From Prochloron sp. SulCav_FS08_3_32_3330 (lineage in GTDB: Bacteria; Cyanobacteriota; Cyanobacteriia; Cyanobacteriales; DYNF01), in the NCBI GenBank assembly GCA_020721205.1, contig DYNF01000006.1, forward strand, positions 1-56,901: a DNA stretch of 56,901 nucleotides. The letters run 5' to 3'. The position numbers were made by a program, and so were the translations under genes. The stretch's first letter is position 1, and each line of letters starts with the position of its first letter. The notes beneath the pieces were generated by a model. It ran no database searches and had not been told where the DNA came from. It was given only the letters and a program-made list of their open reading frames with translations. Below, in pieces: positions 25,689-35,283 of the stretch.

Positions 25689-28600
25689 ATGGAGCTTAAT
25701 CATAATTCAATAAACCACAAAAAAAAGGCTTTTGATCTTGATCAAATTACTAAGAAATTTTATGATCAATTTAAAAAAGAACATCATATTTTTTTAGGTT
25801 TTATTCAAGGAATTTCGGTTAAATTTGATCAAGAATGGTATGCTTCTTTAATGCTCAATCGTTTGATGTTTATTTATTTTATTCAGAAAAAAGGTTTTTT
25901 AGATGGGGATCTTAATTATCTACAACATAAATTAAATCAAATTAGATCCCCCCTAACCCCCCTTCAAAAAAGGGAAAAAGAATTAGAAAAAACCCCCCTT
26001 TTTAAGGGGGGAAGGGGGGATCTAACTTTTTATCGTTATTTTTTATTAAGATTATTTCAGGAAGGTTTAGGGCAGGAAAATAAAACAACTGAATTAGAAA
26101 AATTATTAGGAAAAGTGCCTTATTTAAACTGTGGTTTATTTGAGATTCATCCCTTAGAAAAAACCTATCCTGATCTTAATATTAATGATGAAGCTTTTAG
26201 TCAGATATTCAACTTTTTTAATCAATATGATTGGCATTTAGATGAGCATTCTTTAAACAATGATCAGGAAATTAATCCTGATGTTTTGGGTTATATTTTT
26301 GAGAAATATATTAATCAAAAACAAATGGGTGCTTATTATACTAAAGAAGATATTACCGAATATATTAGTAAAAATTGCATTATTCCTTATCTTTTTGATC
26401 AAGTTTTAAGGGAATATAATCCCCCCCAGCCCCCCTTCAAAAGGGGGGAGAAAGAGCAAGAAAAAGCCCCCCTTTCTCAAGGGTATAACCCTCAAAAAGC
26501 CCCCCTTTTTAAGGGGGGTTTGGGGGGATCAAATATTTGGAATTTATTAAAAATTAACCCCGATCGCTATATTTATGAAGCAGTAAAAAAAGGAGTTGAT
26601 TTACCTTTACCTGCTGATATTGCTATAGGTTTAAATGATGTTTCTAAGCGAGAAAATTGGCATAAACTTACTGATCAAAATTATGGTTTACCCACTGAGT
26701 TATGGCGAGAATATATTAGTAGAAGAAATCGTTATCAAGATATTAAGCAAAAGTTAGAAAACGGGGAGGTAAATTCGATTAATGATTTTATTACTTATAA
26801 CCTTAATATTAGACAGTTTGCTCAGGATTTTATCTTAAACATTGAAGACCCAATTTTATTAAAGATATTCTATCAGCAATTAGAACAAATATCAATCCTT
26901 GATCCTACTTGTGGATCCGGTGCTTTTCTGTTTTCAGCATTGAATATTCTTGAGTCTCTTTATCATAGTTGTTTAGAAAGAATGAGGTTTTTTGTTGAGG
27001 ATGATCCCCCCCTGCCCCCCTTCAAAAGGGGGGAGAAAGAGGAAGAAAAAGTCCCCTTTTTTAAGGAGGATTTAGGGGGATCAAATACTGATATTAATAA
27101 TCAAAATCGCCGTTATTTTATCCTAAAAAAAATTATCTTAAATAATCTTTATGGAGTAGATATAATGGAATCGGCGATAGAAATTTGTAAGTTACGTTTA
27201 TTTTTAAAATTATTAACACAAATAACCCCTAATCCTAGTTTACCTAATTTTGGGATTGAAGTTTTACCTAATCTTGATTTTAATATTCGTTGGGGTAATA
27301 GTTTAGTGGGTTTTGTTAATTATCAAGAAGTTAAAAAAACCGTGCAAGGAGATAAACAAACAAAGTTAGATTTGTTTAATGATCTAACTCAAATTGATCA
27401 AAAAATAAGACAAGTTAATGAATCTTATCAGCAGTTTAAAAAGATTCAATCTCAAGGAGAAATAAAGGCGGTTTTACAAGAGTCTTTTAATAGTTTAAAT
27501 GAGGAGTTAAATGGGTATTTAGCAAAGGAATATGGGATAAATATTCAGAAGAAAAAAGATTTTAAAAAGTGGCTAATTTCTCATCAACCTTTTCATTGGT
27601 TTGTCGAATTTTCTGCTATTATTAATAAGGGCGGTTTTGATGTAATTATTGGTAATCCTCCTTATATAGAATATAGTAAGGTTAAAAATGATTATCAAAT
27701 TAAAGGTTATCAAACTGAAAAATGTGGTAATTTGTCTGCTTTTATCATTGAAAGAAATAATAAATTATTGCAATCTTTTGGCTTAACTGGAATGATTATT
27801 CCTCATTCAGCTATTTGCACTGATCGAATGGAAACTTTACAATTAGAATTAACTAATCATGGTAATATTTGGCTATCAAGTTATTGTATTCGCCCTTCTA
27901 AATTATTTGATGGTGTGGATCATAGATTGGCTATTTATATTATGAAAAAGCAAGGAGATCATAATATTTATTCTTCTAAATATCATCGTTGGTATCAAGA
28001 GTTAAGAAATAGTTTATTTACTTTGTTAGAATATACCAATATAACACAGATAAAATTTACTAATTCTTTTCCTAAATTACATAATGTTTTAGAAAATAGG
28101 ATTTGGTATAAATTAATTAAATTTAATAGTTTAAATCAATTTTTAGATCAAGAAAAAACAATATATTTTCATAATGCTCCTCGTTATTGGATTCGATCTA
28201 TGAATTTTATTCCTTATTTTTGGAATGAAAAAGATGGTGAAAAAATATCATCACAGGTAAAATCTATTGCATTAAAAACAGATTTAGATGCTCTTACTTT
28301 GGTAGCTATTTTGAATAGTTGTCTCTTTTATTGGTGGTTTATTCTTCTTTCTGATTGCCGTCATTTAAACAGTAGAGAAATTAATAATTTTCCTGTCGGT
28401 TTAGATAAAATGAGTAATTCTTTTAAAGCTAAATTAGCTAAATTAGCACAGGATTTAATGATAGATTTACAAGATAATTCTGTTAGAAAAAACTGTAATT
28501 ATAAAGCCACAGGTAAAGTTATTTATGATGAATATTATCCTAAATATTCTAAATCAATTATAGATGAAATAGATCAATTATTAGCAGAACATTACGGCTT

Positions 28601-28697
28601 GACAGAAGAAGAATTAGATTTTATTATTAATTATGAGATTAAATATCGAATGGGAAAAGAGTTAGAAGAAGATGAGAAAAAGTTACTTAAAATCTGA
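25689..28697 (+). CDS. Type IIG-like restriction-modification methylase, nuclease end apparently missing
   Basis: 1002 residues of the Eco57I-type class. SAM site DPTCGSGAF (405-413), a second part at NNLYGVDIMESAIEICKLRLF, catalytic NPPY (656-659), and a C-terminal target-recognition region (~700-1000). Relatives I know of usually have a nuclease domain before the AFDLDQITKKFYDQF segment; here that segment starts at residue 14, 25 bases after the vWA gene, so the protein may be a methylase without cutting function. Three palindromic elements inserted in frame encode residues ~86-112, ~244-281 and ~439-465. No frameshift is seen. Adenine methylation is expected from NPPY. Confidence 0.82.
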   Translation: MELNHNSINHKKKAFDLDQITKKFYDQFKKEHHIFLGFIQGISVKFDQEWYASLMLNRLMFIYFIQKKGFLDGDLNYLQHKLNQIRSPLTPLQKREKELEKTPLFKGGRGDLTFYRYFLLRLFQEGLGQENKTTELEKLLGKVPYLNCGLFEIHPLEKTYPDLNINDEAFSQIFNFFNQYDWHLDEHSLNNDQEINPDVLGYIFEKYINQKQMGAYYTKEDITEYISKNCIIPYLFDQVLREYNPPQPPFKRGEKEQEKAPLSQGYNPQKAPLFKGGLGGSNIWNLLKINPDRYIYEAVKKGVDLPLPADIAIGLNDVSKRENWHKLTDQNYGLPTELWREYISRRNRYQDIKQKLENGEVNSINDFITYNLNIRQFAQDFILNIEDPILLKIFYQQLEQISILDPTCGSGAFLFSALNILESLYHSCLERMRFFVEDDPPLPPFKRGEKEEEKVPFFKEDLGGSNTDINNQNRRYFILKKIILNNLYGVDIMESAIEICKLRLFLKLLTQITPNPSLPNFGIEVLPNLDFNIRWGNSLVGFVNYQEVKKTVQGDKQTKLDLFNDLTQIDQKIRQVNESYQQFKKIQSQGEIKAVLQESFNSLNEELNGYLAKEYGINIQKKKDFKKWLISHQPFHWFVEFSAIINKGGFDVIIGNPPYIEYSKVKNDYQIKGYQTEKCGNLSAFIIERNNKLLQSFGLTGMIIPHSAICTDRMETLQLELTNHGNIWLSSYCIRPSKLFDGVDHRLAIYIMKKQGDHNIYSSKYHRWYQELRNSLFTLLEYTNITQIKFTNSFPKLHNVLENRIWYKLIKFNSLNQFLDQEKTIYFHNAPRYWIRSMNFIPYFWNEKDGEKISSQVKSIALKTDLDALTLVAILNSCLFYWWFILLSDCRHLNSREINNFPVGLDKMSNSFKAKLAKLAQDLMIDLQDNSVRKNCNYKATGKVIYDEYYPKYSKSIIDEIDQLLAEHYGLTEEELDFIINYEIKYRMGKELEEDEKKLLKI
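25944..26023. repeat. In-frame C/G-rich palindromic element, copy 1
   Basis: AGATCCCCCC at the left and GGGGGGATCT at the right bound an 80-base element with inner hairpins. It is read in frame inside the methylase gene as SPLTPLQKREKELEKTPLFK and following residues. Confidence 0.8.
26419..26529. repeat. In-frame C/G-rich palindromic element, copy 2
   Basis: ATCCCCCCC...GGGGGGAT, 111 bases, inside the methylase gene. The first half gives PPQPPFKRGEK and the last half KAPLFKGGLGGS. An extra internal CAAGGGTATAACCCT hairpin makes it longer than copies 1 and 3. Confidence 0.8.
27003..27082. repeat. In-frame C/G-rich palindromic element, copy 3
   Basis: GATCCCCCCC...GGGGGATC, 80 bases, inside the methylase gene between the SAM motif and the next conserved block. 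Encodes DPPLPPFKRGEK, then VPFFKEDLGGS; the right arm has drifted from the palindrome. Confidence 0.8.
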
Positions 28698-28773
28698 TAA
28701 AAGTATGCTATATTTTCTAGTAAAGACAATAAAATAAAAAAATCACTATTCAAAAGAACAAAATTTATAAATT

Positions 28774-29034
28774 ATGCCAATTATTTCTCGTTTTTATGGA
28801 ATCGTAATTAAAATGTATTATAATGATCACTTACCTGCTCATTTTCATGCTGTTTATGGCGAATATGAATTAATTGTTGGTATTTCTCCTATTAATATTA
28901 TAGAAGGAAAAACCCCCAATCGAGTTAAATCTCTTGTCTTAGAATGGTGTGCTTTACATCAAGAAGAATTAATCAAAAATTGGGAATTATGTCGCTCAGG
29001 AAACCCACCAAAAACTATTGAATCTTTGGAGTAA
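28774..29034 (+). CDS. DUF4160 protein
   Basis: 86 residues matching the DUF4160 pattern: ISRFYGIVIKMYYND...PAHFHAVYGEYE near the start and LEWCALHQEELIKNWELCRSG near the end. The family nearly always lies beside a DUF2442 gene, as here (five-base gap), and such pairs behave like toxin-antitoxin modules; the biochemical activity is not established. Confidence 0.88.
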   Translation: MPIISRFYGIVIKMYYNDHLPAHFHAVYGEYELIVGISPINIIEGKTPNRVKSLVLEWCALHQEELIKNWELCRSGNPPKTIESLE

Positions 29035-29039
29035 TTAAA

Positions 29040-29297
29040 ATGTTGTATCAAATTAAGCAAGTAATTCCTACTCAAGATTATCAGCTATATTTAACCTATA
29101 GTGATAATGTTACACTGCTGGTTGATTTTAATCATTTAATTGAAAAAGGCGGTGTTTTTGCTAGATTAAAAGAAATATTTGAACAAGTGGCAATTAGTGA
29201 AAATGGTCGTTACATTTATTGGGATAATGATTTAGATTTTTGTGCTGATGGATTACGACAAGAGGGATTAATTATTAATTCATTAAAATCAGCTTAA
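29040..29297 (+). CDS. DUF2442 protein
   Basis: 85 residues. DUF2442 features: YQLYLTYSDNVTLLVDFNHLI, then GGVFARLKEIFEQV and the closing IYWDNDLDFCADGLR. Partner of the upstream DUF4160 gene, same operon, presumed antitoxin or DNA-binding half (inference). Confidence 0.88.
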   Translation: MLYQIKQVIPTQDYQLYLTYSDNVTLLVDFNHLIEKGGVFARLKEIFEQVAISENGRYIYWDNDLDFCADGLRQEGLIINSLKSA

Positions 29298-29422
29298 TTA
29301 AGCATATTGCTGAGGCTAAAACTATTGAAAAATTCATCGAAATTGATCAATAATATTACTGATTTTAGTAAAATTCTTGATTCGGTAAAGCATTATTAAA
29401 TTTCAATTAATATCCCAGTTTT

Positions 29423-29451
29423 AAACCCGATTTCTCAAGGAAATCGGGTTT
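29423..29451 (-). terminator. Terminator of comB
   Basis: A perfect 12-base stem AAACCCGATTTC / GAAATCGGGTTT with loop TCAAG, 16 bases beyond the comB stop. A-rich on one side and T-rich on the other, so it could also end the plus-strand DUF2442 transcript. Confidence 0.7.
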
Positions 29452-29467
29452 AATTAAGATTAGCTGA

Positions 29468-30196
29468 TTAAGCTTCCCATTTAACTAAAATACCTAATTC
29501 TTTTTGAATTGGTACAATATCTAAAATATCACTTTGAGCGCAATATTCCATATCTTGATCCTGCTCTAATCTTAATAACCGTTGACCATGACTCGATAAA
29601 TGGAATAATTTTAAGAGATTATCCTGCCATTGACTATATAAACTTTTAGCCGCAATTACTTCATCATTACCAATTGTAATCTGAGTTGATTTTTCTAAAC
29701 TACAGATAATTGCCCCGGCACAGGCGGTATCCTCTAAAGAAAAAGTACCTTGCCAACCTGAGCCAACTAACCAAACGGTTTTTGGTTGATGAGCTAAAAT
29801 AAAATTAACAGTAGCTTGACGATTAATAATAGCTGATGTAATAACTGTATTAGCCTTAGCGACTCGATTTAAACAGCGAGTGCCGTTAGTGGTGCTAATA
29901 AACAATCTTTTTCCGGTGACTTTGGCGGAGGTACAATCAAGGGGGGAATTTCCCATATCACAGCCTTGTACTTTAGCTCCGCCCCTTTCTCCGGCACGGA
30001 TACGCAACTCTGGCGACCATTTTTCACTAACTCTCATTAATTCATCGAGATCAGGAAATGTTTGCACAGAGTCAGCCCCGGCATTTAAAGCGGTGGCGAT
30101 CGTGGTGGTAGCGCGTAAAACATCAATAACCACGGCACAATCGGGTAAACTATCAGAAGGAGTTTGTTCGGGAGTGTGATAAACGAAAAGTTCCAC
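29468..30196 (-). CDS. comB: 2-phosphosulfolactate phosphatase family protein
   Basis: 242 residues, the usual ComB length. Signatures: [22 protein letters not shown] at the N-terminus, [17 protein letters not shown], and [12 protein letters not shown]. ComB hydrolyses 2-phospho-3-sulfolactate in coenzyme M synthesis of archaea; cyanobacteria lack that pathway, so the true substrate in this lineage is probably another sulfonate or phosphoester. Single gene on the minus strand. Confidence 0.9.
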   Translation of the reverse strand: MELFVYHTPEQTPSDSLPDCAVVIDVLRATTTIATALNAGADSVQTFPDLDELMRVSEKWSPELRIRAGERGGAKVQGCDMGNSPLDCTSAKVTGKRLFISTTNGTRCLNRVAKANTVITSAIINRQATVNFILAHQPKTVWLVGSGWQGTFSLEDTACAGAIICSLEKSTQITIGNDEVIAAKSLYSQWQDNLLKLFHLSSHGQRLLRLEQDQDMEYCAQSDILDIVPIQKELGILVKWEA

Positions 30197-30284
30197 GATT
30201 TATAATGAAGCTATTACAATAAACATCAATTTTTAATCTTAAACGATAATGGTTCTAATTGTGGGGACTATTTTAATCAAGAAA

Positions 30285-30641
30285 ATGAAACATTATTCTT
30301 TATTAACTCTGATTAAATCTCACTGGATTATTAATCTAGTGGTTTTATTCTTGTTTTTAGTAAATAATTTTACTAAAGTACAGGCTCAAAGTGTACCTTT
30401 AGATTATGATATTCCTGAAGATAGTCTGTCTATTCCTATGACATCACCTGATCAAACTAATATTGAAAATATTAATGAAAATTCCAATGAAAATACCAAT
30501 GAAAATACTAATAATTTGAATGAGCCAGTTATGATTTTTGTACCGCCACCTGATAGTAATGTACAGGAAAATGAAAATCAACGCAGACGAAATTTAGCTG
30601 ATATTTTAATCATTGAAACTATGTTAATTCCTGATAATTAA
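30285..30641 (+). CDS. Small exported Asn/Glu-rich protein
   Basis: 118 residues from the ATG at 30285, preferred over 30249 because it begins a standard signal peptide (MKHYSLLTLIKSH, hydrophobic VVLFLFLV, cleavage near VQAQS). The mature part is acidic, with tandem NENSNENTNENT repeats, a PVMIFVPPPDSN segment and a basic RRR near the end. No family recognised. Followed after 48 bases by the DUF3611 gene. Confidence 0.6.
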   Translation: MKHYSLLTLIKSHWIINLVVLFLFLVNNFTKVQAQSVPLDYDIPEDSLSIPMTSPDQTNIENINENSNENTNENTNNLNEPVMIFVPPPDSNVQENENQRRRNLADILIIETMLIPDN

Positions 30642-30689
30642 CAATTAATAAATAACCAATAATTCATAATAAATAAAAGATCAAAAACT

Positions 30690-31283
30690 ATGACCAGAAA
30701 ATCATCTAATTTAGCGGCTTCACCCATTCCTGGAGCGGTTTTAAAAGCATCAGCTACCTTAAGACTTGCCGGAAATATTGGCTTTTGGGTACAATTAGTT
30801 TTAGGAGTTGTAGCCGCTTTAATTTTACTTTTTGCTAGTGCCAGTGTAATCGGCGGAAATCAAGCCGCCCAAGCTAGTAATTTTAGTCAAGGTAGTAATT
30901 TTGGCATCTTTTGTGCCACAGGAGGAATATTAGCTTTAATGGTGAGTATTTTCTTCTTTTTTAGATATCGCACGATCGCCCAATATATGTTAACAACGGA
31001 ACAAAGTTTACGCCCTAAAAAAGCTTATACTTTACAAATTATTAAATTAGGTTTAATAGCGAATTTAATTGGCATGGCTTTTTCTATTGTGGGGGCTGAA
31101 TCTTTTGTAGGATTAGTATTAGGAAAATCTTTAACTATTCCCCAAGGAGCAGTTTTTAATAATACATCTCAATTAATTCAACCAAAAGATTTATTTATTA
31201 TTTTAGCGAATACCCATACCATTACTTCTCATTTTACAGGAATTGTGATTGCTTTATGGTTATTAAATAGGATTAATAAATAA
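30690..31283 (+). CDS. DUF3611 membrane protein
   Basis: 197 residues with four hydrophobic segments (about 27-50, 72-92, 113-140, 172-192) and the cyanobacterial/chloroplast DUF3611 pattern LKASATLRLAGNIGFWVQLVLG near the start. Function unknown; homologues occur in plastid-bearing plants, suggesting a photosynthetic-membrane role. Confidence 0.85.
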   Translation: MTRKSSNLAASPIPGAVLKASATLRLAGNIGFWVQLVLGVVAALILLFASASVIGGNQAAQASNFSQGSNFGIFCATGGILALMVSIFFFFRYRTIAQYMLTTEQSLRPKKAYTLQIIKLGLIANLIGMAFSIVGAESFVGLVLGKSLTIPQGAVFNNTSQLIQPKDLFIILANTHTITSHFTGIVIALWLLNRINK

Positions 31284-31320
31284 TTAGCAATTAATAATTA
31301 ATTCTATAATATTTTTAATT

Positions 31321-31344
31321 GTAACAGTGCCAGATGCCTGTTAC
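31321..31344. terminator. Hairpin after the DUF3611 gene
   Basis: GTAACAG (31321-31327) pairs with CTGTTAC (31338-31344) around a 10-base loop, 38 bases after the stop. No U-tract, so it may be a processing or stabilising hairpin and not a true terminator. Confidence 0.4.
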
Positions 31345-31388
31345 ACAAACTAATAACTAATAACTAATACTAATAAATAATAACCAAA

Positions 31389-31736
31389 ATGCAAAAAACT
31401 CGTTTAAATCTTTTACTAGATCAAAGTGTTACTAAAATAGATTTATTTTTTATTAATCCTTGGCGCAGAATTTCCTTAATTTTAATTAGTTTATTATTAG
31501 GTAGTTTTATGGGTACAGCTATTCCTACCACTGCGGGACAAAAATCTTCTGTAGATTTAGTTGTCGCTGTTTTTTTAGTTATTTTTACCGAAACAATTAG
31601 TATCTTTATCTATCGTAGAAAAAAAGAAAATAAGACAATAGAAAATAACAATTCTATTTTTATTTCTGTTTTAAATTCTTTTAAAATTGGCTTGACTTTT
31701 GGTTTATATTTAGAAGCTGTAAAATTAGCGACTTAA
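31389..31736 (+). CDS. ycf20: Ycf20 family (DUF565) membrane protein
   Basis: 115 residues. Signatures of Ycf20: NPWRRISLILISLLLGSFMG near residue 25-45 and VFLVIFTETISIFIYRR near 65-85, two to three membrane helices. Homologues are chloroplast-encoded in algae; the Chlamydomonas relative affects non-photochemical quenching. Single gene here. Confidence 0.87.
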   Translation: MQKTRLNLLLDQSVTKIDLFFINPWRRISLILISLLLGSFMGTAIPTTAGQKSSVDLVVAVFLVIFTETISIFIYRRKKENKTIENNNSIFISVLNSFKIGLTFGLYLEAVKLAT

Positions 31737-31819
31737 TTTGTTATTCATTTTGGACAATTTATGATATAATCATAATATTAATAGTTAATTAATTCATTTT
31801 AATCAAATCTTGTTTAACT

Positions 31820-32053
31820 ATGACTATTACAGAAATTAAAAATGCGGTGGAAAAATTATCAATGCAAGAACAAAAAGAATTGTTTAAATGGCTTGATGAT
31901 TGGAGGGAAGATCAATGGGATCTGCAAATAGAAAATGATTTCCAAACGGGAAAATTAGATGATCTCATTGCCGAAGCTAAAAAAGAATTTAGAGAAGGAA
32001 AATTCGGAGATCATAAAAAATATACACAAATTTTATCTAAATTATCAAACTAG
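31820..32053 (+). CDS. Orphan addiction-module antitoxin-like protein
   Basis: 77 residues. Matches a common cyanobacterial antitoxin pattern: MTITEIKNAVEKLSMQEQKE, FKWLDDWREDQWDLQIENDF, LDDLIAEAKKEFREGK. Relatives usually precede a RelE/ParE-type toxin. Here the next gene, 24 bases on, is glycerate kinase and no toxin remnant is visible, so it is probably a solitary antitoxin. Confidence 0.75.
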   Translation: MTITEIKNAVEKLSMQEQKELFKWLDDWREDQWDLQIENDFQTGKLDDLIAEAKKEFREGKFGDHKKYTQILSKLSN

Positions 32054-32077
32054 CTTCTTTTTATTGTAATAAATTAT

Positions 32078-33136
32078 ATGTTAAATATTCTTAAAAAATT
32101 AGCTGATCAACAAACATTAGAACTTTTTGAATTAGAGTTATTATTATCTCAAGAATTAAAAGCTAATAATCCTTTTAATCTTAATCAAGAAAATGGTTTA
32201 GAATTAATCCAAAAAAGATGTAATTTATTTACTCAAGTTTATGCAGATCTGTTTAATCTTTGTCATAAATTTAACTTAAAAAATAGAGATATTTTTATTA
32301 ATTTATTATGGAAATTATGGCTACCTCTAGCAATAAAAATTACAGAGAAAAAAGCTCAAACAGAAAGAGTTTTTATTCAAGGAATTTTAGGCGCTCAAGG
32401 CACAGGAAAAACCACTTTAACCTCTATTTTAACTTTAATTATTAAATATTTAGGTTATTCTTGTTTAAGTATTTCCCTTGATGATTTTTATAAAACTTAT
32501 TCAGAAAGAAAAGAATTACAAAAAATTGATCCTCGTTTAATTTATCGAGGCGCACCTTTAACTCATGATCTCAATTTAGCTTTAAATTTATTTAATAATT
32601 TACAAAATAGAGAAACTACCGAAATTTTAATCCCTCGTTTTGATAAATCTGCTTATAATGGAATAGGAGAAAGAGGAGAATTTGAAAGAGTAAATAAACC
32701 TGATATTATATTATTTGAAGGTTGGTTTGTCGGAGTTAGAAATATTAATGAGAGTTTATTTAATAATCCTCCTGATCCCATTTTAATACCAGAAGATTTA
32801 CAATTTGCAAAAGACAATAATCAGCGTTTATTAGACTATTTACCATTATGGGAAAAATTAGATAGTTTAATTATTTTAGAGCCAAAAGATTACCGTTTTA
32901 GTTTACAATGGCGTAAGGAAGCTGAACATAAAATGATCACTTCGGGTAAAACAGGTATGAAGGATCAAGAAATAGAAGAATTTGTTAATTATTTCTGGCG
33001 ATCGCTTCATCCTCAATTATTTATTAAACCATTAATAAATAATATTAATTTAGTAGATTTAGTAATCGAAATTAATCAAAATCATTTACCTGAAAATATT
33101 TATCAACCGAAACAAAACCATCTGACAAAGGTTTAA
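32078..33136 (+). CDS. glyK: D-glycerate 3-kinase
   Basis: 352 residues. P-loop GAQGTGKTT at about 106-114, then LSISLDDFYKTYSER, DPRLIYRGAPLTHDL, RFDKSAYNG, RGEF and DIILFEGWFVGVR, all typical of plant/cyanobacterial GLYK of the P-loop kinase class. It phosphorylates D-glycerate to 3-phosphoglycerate, the last step of photorespiration, in the cytosol. The long N-terminal helical region is normal for cyanobacterial members. Followed by pth after 21 bases. Confidence 0.92.
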   Translation: MLNILKKLADQQTLELFELELLLSQELKANNPFNLNQENGLELIQKRCNLFTQVYADLFNLCHKFNLKNRDIFINLLWKLWLPLAIKITEKKAQTERVFIQGILGAQGTGKTTLTSILTLIIKYLGYSCLSISLDDFYKTYSERKELQKIDPRLIYRGAPLTHDLNLALNLFNNLQNRETTEILIPRFDKSAYNGIGERGEFERVNKPDIILFEGWFVGVRNINESLFNNPPDPILIPEDLQFAKDNNQRLLDYLPLWEKLDSLIILEPKDYRFSLQWRKEAEHKMITSGKTGMKDQEIEEFVNYFWRSLHPQLFIKPLINNINLVDLVIEINQNHLPENIYQPKQNHLTKV

Positions 33137-33157
33137 TTTATTAAATAAAATTAAGTT

Positions 33158-33769
33158 ATGACTGAAACAAAAGCAAATCAAATTATTATCCCTGAATTAA
33201 TTATCGGTTTAGGAAATCCTGAAGATAAATATCATAAAACTAGACATAATATCGGTTTTGAAGCTATAGATAGTTTAGCAAAAAATTGGAATTTTTCCTT
33301 ACAAAATCATAGTCGTTTTCATGGTATTTATGGCGAGGGAATTTCGACAAATGGTCACAAAATTCGCCTTTTAAAACCTTTAACATATATGAATAGATCG
33401 GGGCAATCTGTAAGGGCTGTCATAGATTGGTATAAAATTTCTCCTGAGAAAATTTTAGTTATTTATGATGATATGGATTTGCCTATTGGTAGACTAAGAA
33501 TGCGTTTATCAGGATCGGCGGGAGGACATAATGGCATGAAATCAATTATTTCTCATATTAATAGCCAAAATTTTCCCCGTTTACGCATTGGTATTGGTAA
33601 ATCTAATGTTAATAAAGAAACTATTAGTCATGTTTTAGGAAAGTTTACCTCGGAGGAAATAGGGGTTATTTCTGAAGTGTTATATTTAACTAATAAAGCA
33701 GTAGAATTAAGTTTAAAAGAAGGAGTTGAAAAAGCCATGAGTATTTATAATGGTAAAACAGTAACTTAA
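33158..33769 (+). CDS. pth: Peptidyl-tRNA hydrolase
   Basis: 203 residues, standard Pth1 with a ~12-residue N-terminal extension. Catalytic/binding residues are visible: N20 in GLGNP, H30 in TRHNIGF, the conserved Asp in YDDMDLPIG, and GSAGGHNGMKSI. Recycles peptidyl-tRNA dropped from ribosomes. Probably in one transcript with glyK. Two hairpins of the 33790-33841 repeat follow and likely end the transcript. Confidence 0.95.
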   Translation: MTETKANQIIIPELIIGLGNPEDKYHKTRHNIGFEAIDSLAKNWNFSLQNHSRFHGIYGEGISTNGHKIRLLKPLTYMNRSGQSVRAVIDWYKISPEKILVIYDDMDLPIGRLRMRLSGSAGGHNGMKSIISHINSQNFPRLRIGIGKSNVNKETISHVLGKFTSEEIGVISEVLYLTNKAVELSLKEGVEKAMSIYNGKTVT

Positions 33770-33789
33770 TCATAAAAATAGGCTCGTTT

Positions 33790-33903
33790 AACCCGTAAAG
33801 ACGGGTTTTGTTTGGGTAGCAACGGGTTTTAACCCGTTGCTTTTAGCGCTTTTAGTGCTAAAGCACAACAACAAACTTTTAGCGCTGAAGCGCAACAACA
33901 AAC
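33790..33903. repeat. Composite palindromic repeat between pth and mnmE
   Basis: Hairpins AACCCGT-AAAG-ACGGGTT (33790-33807) and an 11-base stem AGCAACGGGTT/AACCCGTTGCT (33818-33841, then TTT) are followed by two CAACAACAAAC-type palindromes ending at the mnmE stop. It lies between convergent genes and probably acts as a two-way terminator. Confidence 0.7.
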
Positions 33904-33904
33904 C

Positions 33905-35278
33905 TTATTTACCAATACAAAAACGACTAAAAATTCTCTCTAAAACTGATTCGGTAATTTCTTCTCCCGTAATTTCTCCTAATGCTTGAATCGCACTCCT
34001 TAAATCAATTGTCCAAAAGTCTAAAGGGAGTTGATTCTTAATCGTTTCTTGCACTTGCATTAAAGCAGTTTTAGCCCGAATTAATGCCCCTTTTTGACGT
34101 TGATTAATGGCAAAATCAAAGTCTATTGCTTCAATTTTTTTGACTTTAATTGCTTTTAAAATTGCATTTTCTAAGTCTTCAATTCCTTGATTAAATGTTA
34201 CTGCTGTGTTAACTTTATGGTTAATCTTAGGAATATTTTGTACAGATTCTGAAGTTTTTAAATCACTTTTGTTAATCACTAAAATTAAAGGACGATCTTT
34301 AATTTTTTCGTAAATTTCTGCGTCTTCTTTTGTCCAGCCCTCCTCATTATTGATCGTAAATAAAATTAAATCCGCTTTTTGCGCCGTATTCAGCGATCGC
34401 TCAACTCCGATTTTTTCTACAGTGTCGCTAGTATCCCTGATCCCGGCTGTGTCTAAGACTTGTATCGGAATACCTTTGACGATTAACTGAGATTCTACTA
34501 TATCTCTAGTCGTGCCGGGTAAATCCGTGACGATCGCCCGATCGCTTTGACTCCAAGCATTTAATAAACTAGATTTGCCTACGTTGGGACGACCTAAAAT
34601 CGCAACTTTTAAGCCTGATCGTAATAATTCCCCCCGATCAGCCGTAGCTAAAATATGATTAACCTCTGTTAAAATATCTTTAAAATTCTGTTTTATTTCT
34701 GATTCATTTAAAGGGGGTAAATCCTCCTCAAAATCAATTCTTGCCTCTATTTCGGCTAAAATATCTAAACAATTCCCTCTTAATTTACGGATTGGTTGAG
34801 CTAATTTTCCCTGTAATCCAGCGAGGGCAATCTGTGCTGAGAGAGGAGATTGAGAGTTAACTATTTCTGCTACACTTTCCGCTTGAGTTAAATCAATCCT
34901 ACCATTAAGAAACGCTCTCAGAGTAAATTCTCCCGCATTAGCGAGTCTTGCTCCATTTTCAATACATAATTGTAAGACTTGTTGCACGGGAATAATTCCG
35001 CCATGACAATGAAATTCAATCACATCCTCCCGGGTAAAGGAGCGCGGGGCTTTCATAATTAATAATAAAGCCTCGTCTATAATATTCTGAGTTTTAGGAT
35101 GTTTTATATAGCCATATAAAACTCGGTGAGACTCCCATTTTTGTTGACCCGGAGCCTGAAATAAAGTTTGAGCAATTTTCAGAGCATTTTCCCCTGATAA
35201 TTTTACGATGCCGATACTCCCCTGTTGAGGGACAACGGCGGAGGCGATCGCAACGATAGTTTCTCTTTGTAAATTCAT
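33905..35278 (-). CDS. mnmE: tRNA modification GTPase MnmE
   Basis: 457 residues, full length. N-terminal tetrahydrofolate-binding domain ([25 protein letters not shown]), helical domain and inserted G domain: GRPNVGKSS (~230), [16 protein letters not shown]. The C-terminal FCIGK carries the catalytic Cys. With MnmG it modifies U34 of tRNAs at the wobble position. Encoded five bases after murQ, so the two share a transcript. Confidence 0.96.
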   Translation of the reverse strand: MNLQRETIVAIASAVVPQQGSIGIVKLSGENALKIAQTLFQAPGQQKWESHRVLYGYIKHPKTQNIIDEALLLIMKAPRSFTREDVIEFHCHGGIIPVQQVLQLCIENGARLANAGEFTLRAFLNGRIDLTQAESVAEIVNSQSPLSAQIALAGLQGKLAQPIRKLRGNCLDILAEIEARIDFEEDLPPLNESEIKQNFKDILTEVNHILATADRGELLRSGLKVAILGRPNVGKSSLLNAWSQSDRAIVTDLPGTTRDIVESQLIVKGIPIQVLDTAGIRDTSDTVEKIGVERSLNTAQKADLILFTINNEEGWTKEDAEIYEKIKDRPLILVINKSDLKTSESVQNIPKINHKVNTAVTFNQGIEDLENAILKAIKVKKIEAIDFDFAINQRQKGALIRAKTALMQVQETIKNQLPLDFWTIDLRSAIQALGEITGEEITESVLERIFSRFCIGK

Positions 35279-35283
35279 TTTAT

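Noticed and set aside
29468-30196. Coenzyme M biosynthesis pathway
   Set aside because: Only comB is present and cyanobacteria are not known to make coenzyme M; family membership does not prove the pathway.
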